From NCBI GenBank assembly GCA_904066235.2, contig CAJFCV020000005.1, positions 9,295,501 through 9,359,500 of the forward strand: a stretch of DNA of 64,000 nt. Reading direction: 5' to 3'. The translations under genes were made by a program, and so were the position numbers. This document shows, piece by piece, positions 33,533 through 45,507 of the stretch (position 1 is its first letter; every line of letters begins with the position of its first letter). The notes beneath the pieces are model-generated. The model was not told the origin of the DNA and did no database searches. It saw only the letters and a list, made by a program, of their open reading frames with translations. The stretch is from Bursaphelenchus xylophilus (Eukaryota > Nematoda > Chromadorea > Rhabditida > Aphelenchoididae).

Positions 33533-33538
33533 AATAAA
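33533..33538 (+). promoter_or_regulatory. Polyadenylation signal AATAAA
   Basis: AATAAA 43 bases after the cellulase stop codon. Confidence 0.75.
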
Positions 33539-33544
33539 ACTGCG

Positions 33545-34634
33545 CAGTAAGATTGCGAAGGATTTATTGTTGGCTTTGATTGGAACTGCTCTAGTTTACA
33601 GAAAGGTTAAAACGGTGTCAAAACAAGGCCATATTAGGTATCAAGGAGAACCCTGGAGCAGAAAGAGACTGCTGTTTTGATGATGGCATCTAAATATTTC
33701 CTTCAACATTGTCGAATCCCGAGAAACATGTCAAAAGGTATCCCAAAAACCTTATTTTTTGAAACAAAGGTCTCTTTCGACACTTCCAAAAATTCAAGGC
33801 TTCACTACCATTTCTATCTTCTGCTGTATACACCTTTGTGATGTCATTATCTACCCCATTCTACACATAATTTCGAACACCGAAGTCTTCGGTAATTATC
33901 ACCGATTACTGAGGATTATCCCGGATTGATTTGTAAGGCGGAGTAATACTATAATGCCTCCAGTCCAATTGCTTTCATCCCTGGAGAGCATGAGTATCTA
34001 CCTGCTACCTGACTTTTATTACTTTCTACTAGCAAAAAACACAGACTACGGTGTGGAAATTGAAGGATTTGAAGACATTTTTGATGATTTTTCCAGCGCT
34101 TTATGTACTTACAATGTGACCATTGTCTTTGCTTTTATCCAAACACCTCAATTTCCTCTGAAGCCCCGCCATTTTGCTTTCGGAGATTTGTATTTTGTCA
34201 CATAACCACCGAAACCGAAGATACTCGCATCCACCCGTACGTTGGTCTGTTCCGTAAAAGTCTTCGAGTATTTATGTGATCCCGCAGACAAAGATAGATG
34301 TATTGTGTCTTCGAAGCGCCCTCTCTTTTTCTCCTTCAGCTCGCCCCCCTCCCCTGTTCCACATCTGGAATTAATGACCTGTGGACATGCCAGGGGCCCT
34401 CGTCCTAAAACGGCCCTCCCCGACTTACAAGAAGAAGATATGTATTTTCCATCAGCTCTGATGTTGCTTAGCTTAATCGACTCGGTTCGTATGCATTTCT
34501 GGGTCCATCTTCGCGCTGGTGATGTTGCTTCCGGCGCGCGGATATTGGGAATGGGTTGTGGGTTGGCGCAAAGACTTGAGGATTGAACTGGAACGCCGGC
34601 ACTCGCTGGATGACGTTGTAGAACCGAAAAGGGC
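33545..34634. other. No supportable gene
   Basis: Open frames at 33954-34205 and 34242-34586 are moderately long and less AT-rich, but have no splice pattern, signal peptide or family resemblance. Confidence 0.4.
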
Positions 34635-35150
34635 AGAATGATGCTAAAGCCTCTGCTTTTAGGCTTACAAGGGAAGTACTTGAAGTGTGACGCTCAGATT
34701 TTGATGAAACTTGGCATAAATTTAGAATAATTTTTTCTAAGATATATGCGAGAATCCTAGCTCGCGCTTTACAGAAACAACCGAGATTTTTAGATCAAAA
34801 GTCGGCGAAAATTTAGGACTTTTTGCCGAATTTCGGCACGAAAAGTTTCATGCCTATTTCAACTGTAAAGGATAATGTTTCTACAAAAAATCAAATTTTT
34901 CCGCACGAAACTGCCAAAGTTATGGCCAAAAAGTTCTTTTCTCTCTGACCGCTCTCCACGTTTAGCGTGCTCTCTCGGCGGCAAAAATCGTTCGATATCT
35001 CGGCGGCGCCCGCAAAGCGCGAGCTAAAACTTTCAGGAATTGATATTTAGTCCATACCCGATGTGTGTGCAAAATTTAAAGAAAATCTGAGCGTCACACT
35101 TGAAGTACTTCCCCTGTTAGCCCTAAAAGCACAGGCTTCAGCATCATTCT
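34635..35150. mobile_element. R1 element with extended terminal repeats
   Basis: The R1 core runs from 'ttacaagggaagtacttgaa' to 'cttcaa...tacttcccctgtta' (about 34665-35120). Outside it the flanks are also inverted: 'agaatgatgctaaagcctct' on the left and 'aggcttcagcatcattct' on the right. The inverted repeat is therefore about 85 bp per side instead of about 40. The core is nearly full length and among the best-preserved copies in the window. Confidence 0.8.
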
Positions 35151-35189
35151 GGTGATTTTTGGGCCGTAATATTTTAGTCACTTTGCATG

Positions 35190-35516
35190 TATAGGTGGTC
35201 ATATAAATATTAAATTTTTTTTCCCAAATCGCGATTTTCGGTCCACAAAAAAAAGAAGTCGACGTGCAAACCAAAAAATTGGCGTCGACATGACTTTTTC
35301 AGCACCGAATTCCGAAATGCGGTGCTGACTTAAGACTTTGTGCACCCGATTTCGAAAAGCGGGCGCTGAGTTTAGAAAAATTCACCAGATTTCAGAATTT
35401 GGTGCCGAAAAAATGAGGTCGACGCCGATTTTTCGATTTGGGCGTCGACTTTTTTGTTCACCGATAATCGCGATTTGGCAAAAAAATTTTTTAATATTTA
35501 TATGACCATCTTTATA
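35190..35516. repeat. Inverted-repeat hairpin element (about 330 bp)
   Basis: The left arm starts 'tataggtggtcatataaata' and contains 'tcgcgattttcggt' and 'gaagtcgacg'. The right arm is the inverse and ends 'tatttatatgaccatc'. The centre has repeated 'gtcgac' sites and 'ggtgctgact' segments. It lies 40 bases from the R1 copy. Confidence 0.75.
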
Positions 35517-35629
35517 TTTACCGCACTACTTTGTATATAGGGCCTTCTCTTGGCGTACTTGACTTTTCACTTTTCCAGAAATTCCATTATTTCCCCTTCT
35601 ATCCGATGACGTTCCATTCCCCTAAATTT

Positions 35630-35947
35630 TCATAATGTTGCACTCATTTTTTCGTTGTTGCACACTAACAGCATCATTGGACGTAATTTATGAGCCTCGT
35701 CGAAATTGAAGAAACCAACGTTTTGAACTACTTCCTGCAACCTATTCGTTTTTTTCATTTTGGGGTCGCAAACATAGTCATTTCTTATGTAAAAGATGGC
35801 AGCAAAGTTTTTTGTAGGCTTCTTGATCTTGCGTTTTTTTATCGAGTTTTCAAAGACGTTGACTTTTTTGGGTTTGCAACAATTGCAGAAGATAGAAAAC
35901 TGCAAGAAGACTGCTCGGCCCACTAATTTCATTCCAAGAAAGGACAT
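35630..35947 (-). CDS. Orphan open frame, about 105 codons
   Basis: This minus-strand frame can start at an ATG near 35947 and reads MSFLGMKLVGRAVF, then a 'CNCCKPKK' cluster, a Lys/Arg-rich segment and a well-mixed tail ending 'NNEKMSATL'. A 'cttcttgcag' near 35900 could also be a splice acceptor. The composition is more protein-like than that of random frames here, but I recognise no family. It could be a small gene, a terminal exon or a transposon remnant. Confidence 0.3.
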   Translation of the reverse strand: MSFLGMKLVGRAVFLQFSIFCNCCKPKKVNVFENSIKKRKIKKPTKNFAAIFYIRNDYVCDPKMKKTNRLQEVVQNVGFFNFDEAHKLRPMMLLVCNNEKMSATL

Positions 35948-36059
35948 TAAACAGGTTAAAAATTTTTTGAGGTTTGCAAAAAAGGGATGCAAATCTCAAA
36001 GCGAACCGCTATATCCATCTAGAGATGATTTTTCGTTGTGAAATAGCCCACTTTAAGTA

Positions 36060-36350
36060 AGTGCTACGGTCAGATTTTGTTTAGTCTTTTTACATGATAT
36101 GCTTCGTGACAATTCCTGAAAGTTTTACCCTGCCCTTTGCGGATTTTTTCACAACAAAAATTCCCAGAAAGTAAAGCCTCTTGGCCAACCTTCAATCCAC
36201 AAAATATAGGTTGTTTTTGCAACGCGCCAGAAAGGAGTCTGGCATTTAAAAAAATCAATAAAAATACGTGCCAATTTTCATTATAATCACTTCCGCCGTC
36301 AAAAAACATCTTGTAAGAAGATTCAAGATATCGTATTTTCAAAACAAAAT
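36060..36350 (-). repeat. Decayed R1-like sequence
   Basis: Blocks such as 'tgctacggtcagattttgtt', 'cctgaaagttttaccctgcc' and 'aggttgtttttgcaacgcg' match R1 interiors loosely. Both ends are lost. Confidence 0.4.
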
Positions 36351-36420
36351 ATTTTTTGCAATATACCAGTGATACTTTTTTATATCTGCTTGATATTGTT
36401 TTCAACTATTCGGCGTCGCG

Positions 36421-37149
36421 ACACTTGCGGGCAACCACTTTGCGGGCAACCAGTTTGCGGGCAAATTTTTTGCGGGCAGCCACTTTGCGGGCAAAATTTG
36501 GGGGGTCACATTTGCGGGCAGCTGAAACATTTGCGGGCAGCTGAGACACTTGCGGGCAGCCTGGGACACTTGCGGGCAGCCGACATTTGCGGGCAACCGG
36601 CACCTGATGGTAACTGGGTGGAGGTGGAAATATTACTGCGATATTTTGGAAATTTGCCGACATTTGCGGGCAGCCGACACTTGCGGGCAGCCGACATTTG
36701 CGGGCAACAGGAAAAAACAATCACACACACTGTATTGGTACTTTTGGAACTGTTGCCCGCAAATGTCGGCTTCCCGCAAGTATTGCCTGCCCGCAAATGT
36801 CGGAAAACTTCCAAAATATCGAAGTAATTTTTCCACCTCCACCTTGTTATCCTCAAATGCCGGTTGCCCGCAAATGTCGGCTGCCCGCAAATGTCGGCAA
36901 ATTTCCAAAATATCATAGTAATTTTTCCACGTCCACCCTGTTACCCTCACAATCAGGTCTCGGTTGCCCGCAAATGTCGGCTGCCCGCAAATCTTCCAGG
37001 CTGCCCGCAACTGTCGACCCTGCCCGCAAATGTTCGAGGCTGCCCGCAAATGCCGGTGCTGGCCGCAAATGTCGGCTGCCCGCAAATTGGCTGCCCGCAA
37101 AAAATTTGCCCGCAAACTGGTTGCCCGCAAAGTGGTTGCCCGCAAGTGT
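36421..37149. repeat. Palindrome built of TGCGGGCA / TGCCCGCA units
   Basis: The left half (36421-36713) carries about 13 units of 'ttgcgggcagc' or 'ttgcgggcaac' at spacings of about 15-16 bp. The right half (about 36752-37149) carries about 16 units in inverse orientation ('gctgcccgcaaatgtc'). The outermost 45 bp of each end are near-perfect inverses. Both halves also hold an inverse pair of non-unit modules ('ggaaatttgccgaca' and 'aaaatatc-agtaatttttcc'). Long open frames on both strands are a by-product of the repeat. A two-unit solo copy lies at about 52697-52730. Confidence 0.85.
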
Positions 37150-40091
37150 GCGCCCGCCAACTATTCTACTGATTGGTTTTATAAAGCTGTTTTTAATTTC
37201 CGTTCTCTTTCATGTTCTTCTCTTCTAATCCTTGCCCAATGTCCGAGTCAATCCGAGAAAGAAGTGGGTTTCGAGTCAGATTTACATATTCCTACGTCTA
37301 GACGCGGATGACCACCAAAAAGCGGTTTTCGTGCGCTATGATGCATATGAAAAAAACGAATTTGGCGCAAGAATTGTAGGCCTTGAGTGTAATGGCAGTA
37401 CTTATTCTCTGCGAAAGCTTCCACTTGTCTTCTAAACAACGCAAATGGGCCTTTTCAAATTGACATTCGTTTTTTCTTTATGCGTTATATAAGTGTATAT
37501 ATATAAGATTAATTAGTCTAATTTTACAACCCTCTAAGTCGTCCTCAACCTCTCACGGATTAGACAGTTGTAATTTCCCGATTAACACTATGAGATGCGG
37601 GGGTTTTCAGTCTCGCCAAAACACCTGACCAAGAAAAAATAAATATTTTTTATTACTTGTCGTATTTGTTAATGAGGGTGTATTCAGCACGGAATTGTAA
37701 ATTCATATTGTATTTTGGGTCTAATATATGAATCTTGGTCGGTCTGATACGGGGTGAATAAGGACATGTACATATTTTACAATTTCTTGGCCTCAAATTT
37801 TCATTATTTTTTTTAAGCAGTCAGATTAAGTCTTATAATTTCTATTTTTCACCTGCGTGCAACCACTTTACCACTACACTTTCCGATCAGAATTACGATT
37901 TTCGTCCCGTAATGTACGTAGTATGACAGAAATTTTGCACGAACAGCTCCTTAGTATTAAAACTGGTGTTAAAAATTATACTCATCGTCCTTGTAGGTCC
38001 CTAAAGATTGCCTTAAGAGAACTGAAGCATGCCGTTTACTCAAGGAGAAAGCTCTAGTTAATTCAGGTGATCAGAAAGTTTTGTCCACCAATTTTTGGAA
38101 AACTTGCATGACTCACCTAAGGACAAAGATACAAAAAAAAAATTTTACGTGGCAGGTTCTGCTTGCCATGGCTAGTATACATGCCAAGTTTCAAAGTGAC
38201 TGAGTTAGTATCACTTGAGATATGGGTGGTCAGAAATTTATGTCAGGGAATGTATTCAATTAATCCACTGCTTTCAAAGTTATGGGGTTTGTTTTCAAAA
38301 AATAGTAAAAATGCCTAGTTAGCCTTATGATAATTATTCATGCCACTTATACACCTGGTAACTTAATTCGAATAATTTAACTGCCAAATCCGTCGCTTGA
38401 ATTTCCTGTTCTAAGAAATTGTTGCCTGATTTCCAAAGATGCCCGCAGAACCTTCGTATTTCTTTCAGATGCCCGCAAATGGTTTCTGGTAAGTGCGGAC
38501 CCTCTGGGAATCGGTACTAAAATTTTTTTTTAAAAACTTTGCATCAATTTAGATTATTTTTTTTTTTTGAGACAAACGTGACACTTCTGGCCCGCGCTTT
38601 GCAGAAACCACCGGCATTTTTGGCCAAAATGGTGGAAAGAATTTGGCTTCTGCTTCGGCTTCATTTGTCAGCCTAGCGGGAAAATAATGAGTATTCTGTC
38701 GCTTAAAAAGTCGCATTGTCACCGAGAAAATGAATTGTGTCGCGGCCGGAAAATATTACTTTTCACTTCAGCGATGCAATCAGTGCAGCGACAGATCACT
38801 TATTATTTTTCCCGCCAGGCTAATAAGAATCATTTTTTTGTAATTTCTGCAAAATTTTATGGCTGTTCCTACCGTAAAGGGATATCTTTCACAAAAAGTT
38901 TCACTTTACAAAAATATGCTACTTTTAATACCCCAAAATCTTGATACTACATATAACGGCCAAAAAAATTACAACACCACCGACCGACATGCTTTTCCCC
39001 CTCCGTCACGTCGAACTTTAATTAATGACCGCCGGCACAAATGTTTAGATAAGCCCTGGGGCAAAAAAAAAATACATAAAATTCGTTTGAAATTGGCCGC
39101 TGACGCACACTGCTAAATATATAATCGGACAAGGTGGCGCCAGGAGGATGTGATCCGCTCTGTCCGCCGCCGTTGGGGCTTTTATGACGGGATTGGGGTT
39201 TTGTTCGGATGACTTTACACTGACGAATTGTTATAATACAGATTCATTCCAAGAGGCGGGAAAAGAGGTTTTGGTTTTTGTTTGAGGACAAAAGTAACGT
39301 CAATTTTAAGGTTAAGGTGGAGAGGTTAGGGCTACCGTAAAGGGCTGGTGGCTGTTTTGGAATTGCTCTTTTGGACTGTGAGGACTATAGTAAATAAATG
39401 ATAATTTGTTTTCTAAATATTCAAATGGCACAAAAGTTGACCGAAAGGTCGAGTAATAAGTTGTTCGTGTTTTCGAGCTTGACATATAGATGGTTCATTT
39501 TGAATAGAAATTTTTAATATTAGGTTGGCTAATTTTTTTTTAAATTTCTTCTCTGGATCACAACAATCTTTTTGGGGCAGTTGAGCAAGGACAACAAAGT
39601 ATAACTTGTAGTAGAGCTTGAGTATTGTCAAGTAGAGAGGCAACCAGGCCACTGTTTTCGCTAAATTCTTACAACAGCATGTTAAAAAAGGTCATATTTT
39701 GAGGTGGCTTCTTCTACAGCTCTTAAAGAGGTCTGGTTCCCACCGGTTCTATAGCCCAACTAATCAGTATTTAAGGCGTGAACATTGTCAACAATTTCAC
39801 GGTAGTGCATTGGTCCGGCAGGTCCACTTTAACGGCGTAAATACACCTTTAATTTTTGCTTATAATTTTTACACAGTAAATAATAATAATAAATCCCCAA
39901 GATTTTAGCTTTCATTTGGAAATGATTATGTAAACACGGTCGTAGGGAAAACATCTGGCTTTATGAACTTTACACTGCAAAATTACTATTGATTTACGTT
40001 TTTTTAGCAATAATCTTTGAAGCTTTGAACTTCCGCCTAAAAATCCAAATACTTCCTGCAAAGCGCGGGCTAAATTTTCATAGGTGGAGAG
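37150..40091. other. No supportable gene; small repeats
   Basis: Positions 38065-38250 have Tc1-like end motifs ('gatcagaaagttttgtccacc' type at the left, 'ggtggtcagaaatttatgtc' type at the right) and may be a short relic. A hairpin lies at 38670-38823. A 66-codon basic frame at 37857-38057 directly precedes the Tc1-like motif, but I could not identify it as transposase. Confidence 0.35.
38670..38823. repeat. Inverted repeat around 'gcgggaaaataatgag'
   Basis: 'agcctagcgggaaaataatg' and its inverse 'attatttttcccgccaggct' bound a 154-bp segment. A related pair bounds about 45907-46066 ('cgggaaaataatgagcac' and 'cattatttttccgac'). Confidence 0.6.
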
Positions 40092-40475
40092 CCAAAAAAA
40101 AATACTGCAGGAAGTGCCTACGAGGCCTGGAAAAGCGGTTGGACGGACGGCGGATGGTCGGCGAATGCTCGTGATAGATGCGGCGAAGACTTTCGATATG
40201 ATCACAATTTCTGATTTTAGCTCGGAAATTGTGATGACAGCTATTGCTAACCTTAGTTTTCTTGACCCTGAGTTATTGTAACATAGAAACAACAAAAACT
40301 TGATCCAAAAAACGAAAATCCATAAGTACTAGCTGGATATTATTGGAGTAATACATGTACAACACCTCCATCCACAAACCGAGGTAACGCAAAAGTATGG
40401 TCGACTCAAACTATCGCTGACCCAAAAAACCGTAGCGCCGCTGCTTTGCCTATCAACCAATTGTGACTGTAACTG
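40092..40475 (+). repeat. Diverged dispersed duplication, copy 1
   Basis: Shares, in order, 'gtgcctacgaggcc', 'ggatggtcggcg', 'ggcgaagact', 'tctgattttag', 'cctgagttattgtaaca', 'gctggatattattg' and 'gctgacc...tagcg' blocks with 40960-41400. The spacing fits a duplication about 870 bp away. Confidence 0.6.
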
Positions 40476-40959
40476 CCTACATGTCAAACAGATATACTTT
40501 CTTAATCCAATTTTAATGAAATTTGTCCTATTAAGGCTAACGTGCGTATATTGCAGGTTCTTTGATTTATCCCTTACTTCGCCTACGCCGCTTTTAAGGC
40601 CCAGACAAAGAGTGTCGGAGGATCTGAATCACTCTTCCGTCAACATCATGCGTACTCTTTTCCAGAGATGATATAAGCCTTCGAGCTCAGCGGAAGCGCT
40701 GAGATTATATGGATTTTGTTTATTTTTTTCATGAGGTTAGCGGAAACGAAGGGTGGAACATCCGGAACTGGAAGATTTATTTTTCGAAATAAATACATGG
40801 GAATACATGGACCAAAATTATTAAAAATCGTGTTTTCGGTGTTTTTGGGACCCATAGAGTTCGGGGTTTTTGTGTGCTATGGTGCTTAATTTAAGGATAT
40901 TCGTTCCTTGACACGCCTCTCGATATTTCGGGTCGCCGACAGTTTGGGTCAACACAAAA

Positions 40960-41400
40960 TCGAACCCAAAAAAGCTTGTGGGCGGTGCCTACGAGGCCAA
41001 GCCGTCGGATGGTCGGCGGAGGCACGGCGAAGACTCGGCGGAGACTCGGCGAAGACTTGCAATATGCCCACTTTTTCTGATTTTAGGTATTACTAATGTT
41101 AGCGTTTTTTATCCTGAGTTATTGTAACAAAAATTTCCGGCCAAAAGCGAATTTCCGTAACTTTTACCTAGATATTATTGATGTGAGTACGCGTAAAATA
41201 CCTCATAATAGGTGATAAAGAATCCTAGGACTCGATAGATCTTTTTTTCTACTAATAACGCCTTTCTCGTGCATTAAACGCCTCCTTCATGCATATAACT
41301 ACGAGCCGACGCGAGCCATAGTATCGTTACCCCGACCCAAAAGTCGCTGACCAGCAAAGCTGTAGCGTCTCCTTGACTATGCGACTGATTATAACAACAT
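40960..41400 (+). repeat. Diverged dispersed duplication, copy 2
   Basis: Partner of 40092-40475. This copy has extra tandem 'ggcgaagactcggcggagac' units in the 'cggcgaagact' section. Confidence 0.6.
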
Positions 41401-41805
41401 TTTCTTTGTTTTTACGTGTATTACAAAACGCCCACTGTACAGTCCATAACTCGCATTTTTAACATGTTATGGACTCCTTAATTTACGCAGTTCCAACTAT
41501 TCAATTTGTCAACAAGTCTCAGTCAATATGTCTTACAGTCATTAATTTTCGCAGTCGAAGTTCAGGCTCATTACGTTCAGACCGTGCAGGTGGGAATATT
41601 CAACGAACTTTGTCCAGTAAAAAATATTTACAAAAAATGCTGCATGGGGTCAAACAAAACGAGTTTTGGCCAAATTTTTTGCAATTTGCCATGAGTTCAG
41701 ATAGTCATCTTCAAGCTTTTCATGCTAAAACTTGCATAAAGGCGATAAATTTTCATCAAATTTCAGCCAAAAGAACTTCGATTTTTTCCGTAGGAATCTC
41801 AGAAA

Positions 41806-42037
41806 TACAGTGGCGGATCTGATCAAAAAAAACGTACCATTTTGCACCCGGGAGGCATTAAAAAATGTGGCAAAATACCTCCCTCTCCAAGTTAAGAATC
41901 TTCGGTTTCAAACTTGCCCTTTTTTGAGAAAAATGGCGTTTTTTAAGCTGGAGGGGGAGGCATTTTGCTACATTTTTTAATACTTCCCCAATTCTAAATG
42001 ATACGTTTTTTGCCACTGGATCAGGTCCGTCACTGTA
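41806..42037. mobile_element. R2 hairpin MITE
   Basis: 'tacagtggcggatctgatca' to 'tggatcaggtccgtcactgta' with the usual 'ctccctctccaag' blocks in inverse pairs. TA at both ends. It ends 78 bp before the big palindrome. Confidence 0.8.
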
Positions 42038-42114
42038 CGCCTTATTTTTAGGAAAGATTAACCTAACCTTTTGCCGAGTTCCAAAGTCTGAGCGTCGCCT
42101 ACTTTTGCTGTGTT

Positions 42115-44552
42115 TTAAAAGAGAGTTTTTTACAGATTGAAGCTTCTCATAACAAGGGCCGGACATTTCGAAAAAACGACCAACTCAGAATCTTTTGATA
42201 TTTTGCATAGTTGTTGTACTATGATAGCTGAACGACAGCACGAAATTTTAGTTTCGGAAATTACCGTATACGGGGGTTACGGTAGGTACAATTTTTACAA
42301 AGATTGGGTTCGTATGCAAAGACCTCAAGGAGTAAAGGCACAAAACCTCGCTGTTTTACGTTTTTGACCATGGGGAACATTTTCATAATTGACAACTTTG
42401 CCGTAGGATGTTACCTTCGACTACTTTGAAAAATACCAAGGTACCATATTGAATGTAACTTTTTTGCAGAGAACTTGTCTCAACTTTTGAAACCTCTTAA
42501 AAATACTTTGACATTTATGTAACGACATATCAAAAATGCGCGAAAATAAAAGGGGGGGGTTTTGGAGTTACGGTACTTTGAATGTTGCCGGTACGGTATA
42601 TCAAAAAATAATTTTTTCCAAAATCGGTGTAGAAGACCCGCAAAAATTGCCAAAATCCGTTTTCGACCATGGCGAACATTTTTGTAATTGACACTTTTTT
42701 TGTAGGATGTAGTCTTCGCCTACTTCGAAAATGACCCACATACCATGTGTAATGTAACTCTTCGGCATTCTACTTGTCTCAACTTTTGAAACCTCTCAAA
42801 AATACGTTGACATGTATGGAACAACATATCAAAAATTTAGAAAAATAAAAGGGGGGGGGTTTTGGAGTTATGGCAATTTTAACGTTGCCCGTACGGTATA
42901 TCAAAATTTCATTTTTTCTAAAGTTGGAGTACGACAACCGCAAACCTTGCCAATATACGTTTTCAACCATGGGGAACATTTTTGTAATTGGCAGTTTTGT
43001 TCTAGGATGCAGCCTTCGACCGGTTTGAGAAATGTCGAGATACCATGTTCAATATAACTTTCCGGCATTCAAGTTGTCTCAACTTTTGAAACCTTTCAAA
43101 AACACCTTGACATATGTGTAACAACATATCAAAAATTTAGGAAAATAAAAGGGGGGGTTTTGGAGTTACGGTACTTTGAATGTTGGACATACAGTACACT
43201 TCGATTTATTCTCGGCTTAACTTTACGTAGATTATTTTAAAAACAAAATATAATGTTTTATCTGTGTTGTACGACCCTCACAAACTATTTTCACTAGGAA
43301 ATTCAAAAATTTTAGTCCTAAGCATACTGTAACATATCGTGCGCAGATGACTGGTTACTGTAACAGCAAGATCAGTGATTTCTTAATTTTTTTGTATCAA
43401 TTGCCACGGTTTAGGGATGTGTGTGCCATACGACGGTGGAATCTATCAAAATCGGATGTCAGCATCACAGAAAAAGTTCGGTGTACTGTATGTCCAACAT
43501 TCAAAGTACCGTAACTCCAAAACCCCCCCTTTTATTTTCCTAAATTTTTGATATGTTGTTACACATATGTCAAGGTGTTTTTGAAAGGTTTCAAAAGTTG
43601 AGACAACTTGAATGCCGGAAAGTTATATTGAACATGGTATCTTGACATTTCTCAAACCGGTCGAAGGCTGCATCCTAGAACAAAACTGTCAATTACAAAA
43701 ATGTTCCCAATGGTTGAAAACGTATATTGGCAAGGTTTGCGGTTGTCGTACTCCAACTTTAGAAAAAATGAAATTTTGATATACCGTACGGGCAACGTTA
43801 AAATTGCCATAACTCCAAAACCCCCCCCTTTTATTTTTCTAAATTTTTGATATGTTGTTCCATACATGTCAACGTATTTTTGAGAGGTTTCAAAAGTTGA
43901 GACAAGTAGAATGCCGAAGAGTTACATTACACATGGTATGTGGGTCATTTTCGAAGTAGGCGAAGACTACATCCTACAAAAAAAGTGTCAATTACAAAAA
44001 TGTTCGCCATGGTCGAAAACGGGTTTTGGCAATTTTTGCGGGTCTTCTACACCGATTTTGGAAAAAATTATTTTTTGATATACCGTACCGGCAACATTCA
44101 AAGTACCGTAACTCCAAAAACCCCCCTTTTATTTTCGCGCATTTTTGATATGTTGTTACATAAATGTCAAAGTATTTTTAAGAGGTTTCAAAAGTTGAGA
44201 CAAGTTCTCTGCAAAAAAGTTACATTCAATATGGTACCTTGGTATTTTTCAAAGTAGTCGAAGGTAACATCCTACGGCAAAGTTGTCAATTATGAAAATG
44301 TTCCCCATGGTCAAAAACGTAAAACAGCGAGGTTTTGTGCCTTTACTCCTTGAGGTCTTTGCATACGAACCCAATCTTTGTAAAAATTGTACCTACCGTA
44401 ACCCCCGTATACGGTAATTTTCGAAACTAAAAATTCGTGCTGACGTTCAGCTATCATAGGACAACAACTGTGCAAAATATCAAAAGATTCTGAGTTGGTC
44501 GTTTTTTCGAAATGTCCGGGCCATCCTTCGATTTGTAAAAAACTCTCTTTTA
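42115..44552. mobile_element. 2.44-kb Foldback-like palindrome with tandem units in each arm (R4)
   Basis: The left arm 42115-43199 and right arm 43481-44552 are inverse copies from 'ttaaaagagagttttttaca' at the outer ends to 'tacagtacac/gtgtactgta' at the inner ends. The spacer is 281 bp. Each arm contains three tandem units of about 300 bp, marked by 'gaccatgg-gaacatttt', 'gtctcaacttttgaaacc' and a G run of 7-9 before 'ttttggagtta'. Left-arm unit spacing is 299 and 300 bp. Long terminal repeats made of tandem subunits are typical of Foldback/Galileo-type elements. No transposase is present. Open frames inside are mirror by-products. Confidence 0.85.
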
Positions 44553-44879
44553 ATTAGTACGTCTTTATGAATTTTCACCCCAAATTTTCACGCGACATTT
44601 CCCCGTAAACTTGCACTTTTGACTGTCTATTAAAAAATTAAGTCTAATGTCACCAAAACGTACAAGCGTCGTGATTTTGACAATTATTTTTTGCGCCACG
44701 AGGAAGTAATATTCTTGTGCACTTGGTGTAATTTTTGGTCAAGTGCAATTTTTATCCGTTTGCAAGGGATTTCCATTTTTATTGGGCGCATAAAAAGTTG
44801 AATATCGGATAATATTGGCGATAAACATTTTTCGTTTGATTAGAAAATTTACAGATGTTTGTTTTTTTTTTTGCTTTAT

Positions 44880-45232
44880 AGCGGAATTTCCCGAAGTGCG
44901 AGGCTCAGGTGTTATTCGAAATTGGCGAAAATTTAGGTTATTTTTTCATGGGAGATTTCTAGCTCGTACTTCGCATAAACGACTGAGAATTTTGCATTCT
45001 AAATTGGTCAAGACGTACCAGTTTTTGCGAATGTTGGCATGTGAAATTGGCACCTTTTTCTACCAAATTTCTGTACAGAAAATTAATTTTTTTTCACAAC
45101 CTTTGCACTGTGCAATCTTTTGCTTTCCGCACCGTGCAATAGGCATTTTTGGGCTGTCGCTGGCACCCAGACTTCTTTTGCACACTGCTAACGCCAAAAA
45201 TCAGACTGGCGGCTTTCCGGAAGGGCAAGCAT
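44880..45232 (+). repeat. Decayed R1-like start followed by an R12 repeat
   Basis: 'ggaatttcccgaagtgcgag' resembles the R1 left end. The part from about 45100 to 45232 is the R12 block found inverted at 15075-15290. The 139-codon frame across it is a repeat by-product. Confidence 0.45.
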
Positions 45233-45507
45233 GATCGCCTAGGTTCAAATACGTCCCTTTGTTGGCCCAATTTTTCCAAAAAAAAATTTTTAAAAAATCT
45301 AAAAATTATACAAATTTTTTTAACGCCACTTTTTGAAAACGTATATTTTGCGATTTTCTTAAAATTTTCCTTTCCCTTCTTACTTCGTCATTCGTAAAGA
45401 CTGCGTAACAACGTCTAATAGGATTGTCGTTGAAATCACTGTCGAACACGTCATGTTCGATTGTGCACCTTTAGAATAATTAAAAGGTGACTCGATGGAT
45501 GCCGTGT

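Noticed and set aside
36421..37149. CRISPR-like regular repeats
   Set aside because: The units are about 8-11 bp, irregularly spaced and inverted in the second half, without unique spacers of constant length. The genome is eukaryotic.
36369..37311. Several overlapping open frames of 100-176 codons on both strands
   Set aside because: All arise from the TGCGGGCA unit repeat, which lacks stops in several frames. The translations are simple repeats of LRAA or ARKC.
42812..44257. Open frames of 66-105 codons within the large palindrome
   Set aside because: The same frames appear in mirror image in both arms, are interrupted between units and have no start or splice context.
44815..45234. 139-codon open frame
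   Set aside because: It crosses from a decayed R1 end into an R12 repeat that occurs elsewhere. No coding signature.
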